Source: Candidatus Omnitrophota bacterium (GTDB taxonomy: Bacteria; Omnitrophota; Gorgyraeia; Gygaellales; Profunditerraquicolaceae). From it: a DNA stretch of 11,385 bases. Of the stretch, positions 7,216 to 11,385 are shown piece by piece. Numbering within the stretch: position 1 is the first letter of the stretch; each line of letters begins with the position of its first letter. Under the pieces are notes generated by a model, which did not search any database, was not told the origin of the DNA, and worked only from the letters and a program-made list of their open reading frames with translations. The translations under genes and the position numbers were made by a program. The DNA is taken from contig JAQTZX010000025.1 in the NCBI GenBank assembly GCA_028687525.1, positions 1 to 11,385 of the forward strand. Direction: 5' to 3'.

Positions 7216-8106
7216 TTAAGGGGAAGCCCGTGAGATGGTGATATACACGCCGGTGATTATCAGGCATGCGCTGATCACGACCGTTTTTGTTATCCGTTCA
7301 TGCTTTTTGAGGAAAATATCGCTTAAGAGGATGATCACAAATGGTGTCGTGGCGAATATCGGGACAACGAGGGAAACTTTTCCGTACAGAAGAGCGCTGA
7401 GATCTGTGATTTCACCTACTGACGTTAACACTCCGGCGGTTGTAATATATCCGAGTTCCCTGCGGTGCAGTATGAATTTATTCATTTCGCCGCGGTATTT
7501 TCGGATCCGCAGGATGACATAAATGGTCATGCATAATGACGCGCTTGTCGCGGCTACGGCAGAGGCAAATACGGGGTTGGGCATGGTGATGAGTCCGTAT
7601 TTTCTCAGGTTTGCGGCTATCCCCGCCAAAAGCGCCGCGAACAGCGGATATGCCAAATGTGCCGGCCGGTATCGCGAGGAATTGTCCGGCTCCCGCGTTA
7701 TCAATACCGTACCGGCGATGATCAATGCGATACCGGCGAATATAAGCGGATGCGGAGATTCATGCAGCAGCCATATCGCGATAAGAGTTGCGAAAAAAGG
7801 CGTTAATGCGCGCAGAGGAGCCGACCTTCCGGCTCCGAGAGTATGGATACCGTAATAAGTGAATGTCCTTACCAGAGGCGGCGCAAAAGTGCCGATGATC
7901 GCAAAAACCGCGATGCCTTTATAGTTGGCAAAAGAGCGCGGGTCGGCGTTTAAGAGCGTTATCAGCCACAGGAACAGCGTGCTTAGGATTACGGAGAAAT
8001 AAGAGACCAGAAAAGGGTTAAGCTTAACGAATCCCTTTTTGAGCAAGATATTGGAAGAGGCGGTGATGATGGTCATCAAGAACGCGAGAATGATTGCGAT
8101 GTGCAT
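7216..8106 (-). CDS. DMT superfamily permease with two EamA domains
   Basis: This 296-residue inner-membrane protein has about ten hydrophobic segments arranged as two repeats (about 1-138 and 150-293), the normal size and layout of EamA/DMT transporters. The first repeat starts ASSNILLKKG and ends in LHESPHPLIFAGIALIIAG; the second ends with the matching SDIFLKKHERITKTVVISAC and a glycine-containing last helix. Members export or import small metabolites such as amino acids, nucleosides or drugs. The substrate cannot be told here. The start is ATG at 8106-8104 with a weak AGG about 8 bases upstream. It follows the SelD-like gene by 19 bases on the same strand, so they form an operon. It converges on the kinase-like gene with only 55 bases between stops; I see no clear terminator there. 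Confidence 0.88.
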   Translation of the reverse strand: MHIAIILAFLMTIITASSNILLKKGFVKLNPFLVSYFSVILSTLFLWLITLLNADPRSFANYKGIAVFAIIGTFAPPLVRTFTYYGIHTLGAGRSAPLRALTPFFATLIAIWLLHESPHPLIFAGIALIIAGTVLITREPDNSSRYRPAHLAYPLFAALLAGIAANLRKYGLITMPNPVFASAVAATSASLCMTIYVILRIRKYRGEMNKFILHRRELGYITTAGVLTSVGEITDLSALLYGKVSLVVPIFATTPFVIILLSDIFLKKHERITKTVVISACLIITGVYITISRASP

Positions 8107-8125
8107 ACGAAAGCCTGTTTTCTCT

Positions 8126-9529
8126 TTAGGTAAAGACGAACCGGTTAAAGATATCGTAAGGTCTTTTCCGTAGGAAAGGATATTCCCTGAGAGATCTTTT
8201 TAGATAAATTTTCGGCGAACGGCTTGGGTTGCCGACCCATCCGGCAATCCAGGGAGTAGAACCTGTTTTTTTAATATCCCGCATTATCCGAGGTGCAAGT
8301 TTCCGGTGCGCCGCTATAACGATAGCTCCGTTGGTATTGGCGGTGTTATTGCGTACCTGTATTTTTGCCGTTTCGGATGCATGGAGACGGAGTGTTTCAA
8401 GGTGGATGTCGACTTTACTGAATAGGGCCATGTCTTCCAGGGCACCGAGGCCTTCGCCTGAAATATCTTTTGAGGCGGTTATGTGTTTTTCCGGAATGAA
8501 CGGTTTTCCCCGGGGAGGGAGGTATGACGCGATAATTTCGGCAATACCTATGTTTGAACGCGCCATATGGTTGAGCACGCGCGTTTTCAGTTCGCGCATC
8601 CGCGCGGCCGGCCTGCCGCGGGTTGTTTCGAGGATATACCACACCAGCGCAGAGAGATCTCCTATCGGCCTGGTAATGATCAATACCTGTTCCGGTATCA
8701 GTCCGGAGATACGGGGGGGCTCTCTGTCGGTAAATCCGGAGACACTTGTTCCGATGCATTCCAGCCCCAGATTCAGGGGGCCGCAATCGGTAAGCCGGAG
8801 GTTGTATCGTTTGAAGCCGTTTATATAGGTGGCAAATGATTCCTGTATGTCATTTTTATCGCGTTTGTTTGATACATCGTAAACGGGAAAAAGAGAGATA
8901 TCTTTGTATATGCCCAGTGCGTGCAGATCGTTCAGAGCGTTGTTGAACGATATGAGTACATTCAGCCAATGGCAGTGCCGCAGATTAAAATCAACCGTTA
9001 CGATCGTGTCATGGTTTACCGCGCAACACAGGTCTCCGGGGGAAGAAATAATATAGTCCGCTAAGATGAATTCCTGTGACGGTACTTTTGAAATCTGGAT
9101 TGTGTGGCCTTTTCCGATACGGAATGGTTTATTGTCTGGTGGGATGTTCCGGTAAAACCCGGATATGGCATTTTCGATATTCGATTGTTCAGCCGGAGGC
9201 ATAAATGAGGTTAATAATACCGCGCTGTTTGCGCCGCATCTTTTAATGTCGGAAGCAACGGATGCGGCAAAACCGTTTTTCCGGCACGATGGATATACAT
9301 TCCGGCTGATGCCGACGGGTTTAGAGGCGTTGAATACATATGCGTCGTGTCCAAGGTCTATATTCACTCCGGTGAGAGATGCACTATGCTGTAACGTTTT
9401 TAAAGCGGGCAGAAGTGTTTTTTTAAGCGGCACTTTAATCGCGCATCCCAGGCAGAAAATATTGACCGGTTGTTTCTCGATCGAGGAAACACAATTGTTT
9501 ATTTTTTTAAGAAGCGGAGCTGTTTTCAT
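8126..9529 (-). CDS. SelD-like protein of the PurM/AIR synthase superfamily, diverged
   Basis: 467 residues, longer than the roughly 350 of E. coli SelD. By eye it follows SelD from end to end. GCAIK (28-32) places C29 and K32 where SelD has its catalytic Cys17 and Lys20. GHDAYVF (60-66) matches the first metal-binding Asp segment. VTVDF (177-181) and NNALNDLHALG (196-206) match TTDF and TNAISDIFAMG, keeping N197 and D201. KDISGEGLGALEDMA (354-368) matches TDVTGFGLLGHL. ANTNGAIVIAA (397-407) matches the PQTSGGLL end segment. About 100 residues are inserted at roughly 70-175, and the GGHS loop is replaced by TDCG (247-250). SelD makes selenophosphate from ATP and selenide. With these changes the substrate may differ; a selenium, sulfur or other phosphorylation role is open. 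No good Shine-Dalgarno precedes ATG 9529. A promoter lies at 9631-9659. Confidence 0.75.
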   Translation of the reverse strand: MKTAPLLKKINNCVSSIEKQPVNIFCLGCAIKVPLKKTLLPALKTLQHSASLTGVNIDLGHDAYVFNASKPVGISRNVYPSCRKNGFAASVASDIKRCGANSAVLLTSFMPPAEQSNIENAISGFYRNIPPDNKPFRIGKGHTIQISKVPSQEFILADYIISSPGDLCCAVNHDTIVTVDFNLRHCHWLNVLISFNNALNDLHALGIYKDISLFPVYDVSNKRDKNDIQESFATYINGFKRYNLRLTDCGPLNLGLECIGTSVSGFTDREPPRISGLIPEQVLIITRPIGDLSALVWYILETTRGRPAARMRELKTRVLNHMARSNIGIAEIIASYLPPRGKPFIPEKHITASKDISGEGLGALEDMALFSKVDIHLETLRLHASETAKIQVRNNTANTNGAIVIAAHRKLAPRIMRDIKKTGSTPWIAGWVGNPSRSPKIYLKRSLREYPFLRKRPYDIFNRFVFT

Positions 9530-9576
9530 GAATTATGCGAATTTGTTTACCGGGAAATCATTCTTGACCATTCGAC

Positions 9577-9604
9577 GCAGGCCACGTCCGCCTGCATATG
9601 GCGG
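9577..9604 (-). promoter_or_regulatory. Two mutually exclusive hairpins in the leader of the SelD-like gene
   Basis: On either strand GCAGGC (9577-9582) can pair with GCCTGC (9590-9595), or CCGCC (9588-9592) can pair with GGCGG (9600-9604). The two stems share bases 9590-9592, so only one can form. They lie in the predicted 95-base untranslated leader of the minus-strand operon, about 48 bases before the start codon. An expression switch is conceivable, but both stems are short and could be chance. Confidence 0.3.
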
Positions 9605-9630
9605 AATAAAATTTCTGTTTGAAACGATTC

Positions 9631-9659
9631 ATTATAATATATTATCAGGATATAAGCAA
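9631..9659 (-). promoter_or_regulatory. Sigma-70-type promoter for the SelD-like/DMT operon
   Basis: Read on the minus strand, TTGCTT (9659-9654), a 17-base spacer and a perfect TATAAT (9636-9631) form a good housekeeping promoter. The start of transcription would fall near 9624, giving a leader of about 95 bases before ATG 9529. Confidence 0.6.
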
Positions 9660-9694
9660 TAAGTAAAAAATTAGCTGTTATTGCAAATCAAAAA

Positions 9695-9784
9695 TAAAAA
9701 AAGGGGACGGTTCTATTTTTCAACTATTTTTTACAACAAGAAAAATAGAACCGTCCCCTTTTTTTAGAACCGTCCCCTTTTTTT
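9695..9784. repeat. 27-bp perfect inverted repeat plus a 19-bp tandem copy (GGGGACGG-type palindromic repeat)
   Basis: Left arm 9695-9721 and right arm 9740-9766 are exact reverse complements over 27 bp with an 18-base AT-rich loop. The core is GGGGACGGTTCTATTTTT, with A- and T-runs at the outer ends. The last part of the right arm, AGAACCGTCCCCTTTTTTT, occurs twice in tandem (9747-9765 and 9766-9784) with no mismatch. The T-run continues to about 9806, with only two short breaks (G at 9786, CGG at 9793-9795). I recall similar GGGGACGG units as dispersed repeats in other bacterial genomes, sometimes linked to REP-type Y1 transposases; this needs a search. No transposase lies in the window. 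The repeat sits between two divergent promoters, where a terminator would have no obvious role. Confidence 0.88.
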
Positions 9785-9805
9785 TGTTTTTTCGGTTTTT
9801 TTATT

Positions 9806-9833
9806 TTGGCAAAACACGCGATAGTGATAAAAT
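9806..9833 (+). promoter_or_regulatory. Sigma-70-type promoter for the exported SH3-like gene
   Basis: TTGGCA (9806-9811), a 16-base spacer and TAAAAT (9828-9833) preceded by TG (9825-9826, extended -10) match the consensus at 5 of 6 positions each. Transcription would begin near 9840, about 87 bases before ATG 9927. It is the best plus-strand promoter I see in the window. It may also drive the second kinase-like gene, since no promoter is evident in the 83 bases between them. Confidence 0.6.
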
Positions 9834-9926
9834 ATATTTGTTGGGAACCGCAGGGCAGTCTTGCTTCTGTGCGAGCAGGGTGCGAAGTTCAATGCTGTTG
9901 TGGCGAAGTGGGAGTATAACCGACTT

Positions 9927-10760
9927 ATGGAGAATAACCGTAAAGAGGATTACCGCGGACAGGCGGTCCGGAAATTGCGCGGGATTGTCTGTTTTTTTAT
10001 TTTGCTGGCATTGATTCTCCACCCCCTTCCGGCAAAGAGCGATACCGTGCGTCTTAAAAACGGCGAGATTCTGAAGGGCGTTGTCGTGGAAAAGACCGAT
10101 ACGTATATCAAGCTCATACAAGACGGAATTTCATATCCCCTTCCGTATTTTTTCGACGAGATCTCCGGGATCGACCCGGAAAAGGAGCAAGCGCAAAACG
10201 GCGGTGAGAACACGGAGAAGTATGAATGCGATTATAGGGTTTATAAGAATGATATGTTCGGATTCCGGGTGTTGATTCCGTCGTCCTGGCAGCGGATCGA
10301 GCAAAAAGCGTTGAATTCTGTGTCGCAGTTAAAGGTAAGGGCCGGGAGGGAGATTATATTTATTCCGTCCGGCGATAAGCCGATTCCCTGGATTTTAATA
10401 CAGGTTATCGGCCGGCACTCGGATAAAGACTTGCTACAGTTTGTGAGAGACCGGTTGCGGACTCATGCTTTATCCGTGAAAAGAAATAAGGGGGAGGAAT
10501 TTCATCTGCGGGAGTATCCGGTTGAGTTTTTATCGGGAACAGGGAAGTCCTGCGTAAAAGCGGTATTTACCATGATCCCCGGTGAAAACAACCGGTATGT
10601 TCTCTCCGATAGAGAATTTACGATTGCGGATTATTATTTTCCCGCCGGGGAATATGTTATCCGCATTTTCATGGTTGCTTATTCGGATGAATTCTTCCGG
10701 TATTCCGGAGTTGCCGCCAAAATCGCGGAGACGTTTTCTTTTAACGGAGATAACGGATAG
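9927..10760 (+). CDS. Exported protein with SH3-like N-terminal domain, function unknown
   Basis: 277 residues from ATG 9927. The frame is open upstream to TTG 9861, but that would place the signal peptide over 60 residues in, and GGGAG (9910-9914) lies 12 bases before the ATG. Residues 16-38 form a signal peptide (KLRG, hydrophobic stretch, then PLPAKS before DT), so the product is exported, probably to the periplasm. Residues 39-82 (DTVRLKNGEILKGVV through EISGID) resemble small SH3/Sm-like beta-barrels common in exported bacterial proteins. Residues 102-277 are a predicted alpha/beta domain starting FGFRVLIPSSWQRIE (111-125), the pattern of PsbP/DcrB-like domains in which a mature lipoprotein or secreted protein binds a partner. 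I do not recognise a specific family. It precedes the second kinase-like gene by 83 bases on the same strand, so they may be cotranscribed and act together. Confidence 0.75.
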   Translation: MENNRKEDYRGQAVRKLRGIVCFFILLALILHPLPAKSDTVRLKNGEILKGVVVEKTDTYIKLIQDGISYPLPYFFDEISGIDPEKEQAQNGGENTEKYECDYRVYKNDMFGFRVLIPSSWQRIEQKALNSVSQLKVRAGREIIFIPSGDKPIPWILIQVIGRHSDKDLLQFVRDRLRTHALSVKRNKGEEFHLREYPVEFLSGTGKSCVKAVFTMIPGENNRYVLSDREFTIADYYFPAGEYVIRIFMVAYSDEFFRYSGVAAKIAETFSFNGDNG

Positions 10761-10843
10761 CGGGATTGGAGTTCTTCGGTCGAGCGGAGGCACGATATGG
10801 TTTTTTACGCGAATATGGTTCTCGGAAAGGCGGCAAAACGCAT

Positions 10844-11385
10844 ATGAAGAAGCGGTGGATTATCTTCTTTTGCGCTGTCGCCGTGATTCCGCTTTTTACC
10901 GCCGTTCATCTGCGGGAACGGAGTAAAATCGTTCGCGCCTATGCGGAGTTGTTTTCCGTTTTCCAGGAATATAGGCATGCGGAGGACGGATTGTTTGGAG
11001 CGTTGTCGTTCCGTTTTGACGATAAAAGCAGTCAGTATGCCTCCGGGCAGACCGTAAAGATAATCCTTAAAGATCCTTTGGGGCAACGGTGGATATTTAA
11101 ACCCTGTTTGCCGCAACGGGATTATTTAAAGCCCCCCGGATTTTTATGCTGTACCGAGAAATTTAATTCAATTGCGATTTACCGTGTCTATAAGTTATTG
11201 GGGGTTGCGACTCCGCGGATTGGTTTTGTCAAACTGCGTATTAACGGTAGAAATATGACCGGGTCTTTGCAGGAATATGTTCCCAACGAAGGCACGTTAT
11301 TTGTTGACGGGATCAGGTATCTTGCCCCGGAGGCTTGTTTGTATCTCCACAAGATGGAGGTGCTGGATTGGATATTCCTGAATCA
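10844..11385 (+). CDS. Membrane-anchored atypical kinase-like protein, copy 2 (right end outside window)
   Basis: ATG 10844 opens a frame that runs off the window after 180 codons plus two bases. A weak AAGG (10827-10830) lies 13 bases upstream. The N-terminus MKKRW plus a hydrophobic stretch (about 6-22) is a membrane anchor or signal, again followed by basic residues. Residues 68-180 align with 78-188 of the product at 5724-7160 with about 72 identities in 113 positions by hand count. Shared segments include LKDPLG, WIFKPCL (K86), LCC, KFNSI, YKLLG, ATPRI, LQEYVPNEG (142-150), PEAC, YLHK and DWIF. The window stops within the predicted catalytic loop (N180, then a codon starting CA), so whether the DAN variant is shared cannot be seen. 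It lies downstream of the exported SH3-like gene. Confidence 0.75.
   Translation, partial: MKKRWIIFFCAVAVIPLFTAVHLRERSKIVRAYAELFSVFQEYRHAEDGLFGALSFRFDDKSSQYASGQTVKIILKDPLGQRWIFKPCLPQRDYLKPPGFLCCTEKFNSIAIYRVYKLLGVATPRIGFVKLRINGRNMTGSLQEYVPNEGTLFVDGIRYLAPEACLYLHKMEVLDWIFLN

Noticed and set aside
8229..8828. 199-residue open frame on the plus strand
   Set aside because: It lies opposite the SelD-like gene, which has clear motifs and a promoter; this frame has none.
9747..9784. Start of a CRISPR array
   Set aside because: The two 19-bp units are directly adjacent with no spacer, and one is part of a larger palindrome.
10582..10926. 114-residue open frame on the plus strand spanning two genes
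   Set aside because: It overlaps the end of the SH3-like gene and the start of the second kinase-like gene in another frame; the kinase-like frame is supported by strong similarity to copy 1.

Overview
The window most likely comes from an uncultured Gram-negative bacterium. A TonB-dependent outer-membrane receptor, an exported protein with a signal peptide and E. coli-like promoters (TTGGCA/TAAAAT, TTGCTT/TATAAT) support this. GC content by eye is near 48-50 percent in the genes. The gene mix (radical SAM enzymes, ECF transporter, orphan membrane-anchored kinase-like proteins) and a GGGGACGG-type palindromic repeat would fit a candidate phylum such as Omnitrophota. That placement is a guess; nothing here fixes the taxon.

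Layout. 1-678 (+) is the C-terminal part of a TonB-dependent receptor. 679-1019 has no gene but is GC-rich (about 63 percent at 721-960) and dense in hairpins. 1020-2333 (+) is a radical SAM enzyme with the N-terminal cysteine motif of the Tes/MJ0619-like families. 2374-3084 (+) is a second, activase-like radical SAM gene interrupted by an in-frame TAA. 3089-4456 (+) is a double ATPase of an ECF transporter, and 4440-5696 (+) is an EcfT protein that appears fused to a substrate-binding S component. 5724-7160 (+) is a membrane-anchored atypical kinase-like protein. 1020-7160 looks like one transcription unit with short gaps or overlaps. A convergent two-gene operon follows on the minus strand: a SelD-like protein (8126-9529) and a DMT/EamA permease (7216-8106). 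The divergent intergenic region 9530-9926 holds a promoter in each direction with a 27-bp perfect inverted repeat plus a 19-bp tandem copy between them. 9927-10760 (+) is an exported SH3-like protein. 10844 to the right edge is a second, truncated copy of the kinase-like gene, about 64 percent identical by hand count over about 110 residues.

How the genes may work together. The TonB receptor and the two-polypeptide ECF importer could move one small molecule (cofactor, vitamin or metal complex) across outer and inner membranes, with the radical SAM enzyme(s) making, modifying or using it. This is inferred from gene order; the substrate is not readable from the sequence. The most unusual parts are the duplicated, membrane-tethered kinase-like proteins with a non-canonical catalytic loop, one of them in the ECF operon, and the possible structured RNA in front of the radical SAM/ECF operon.
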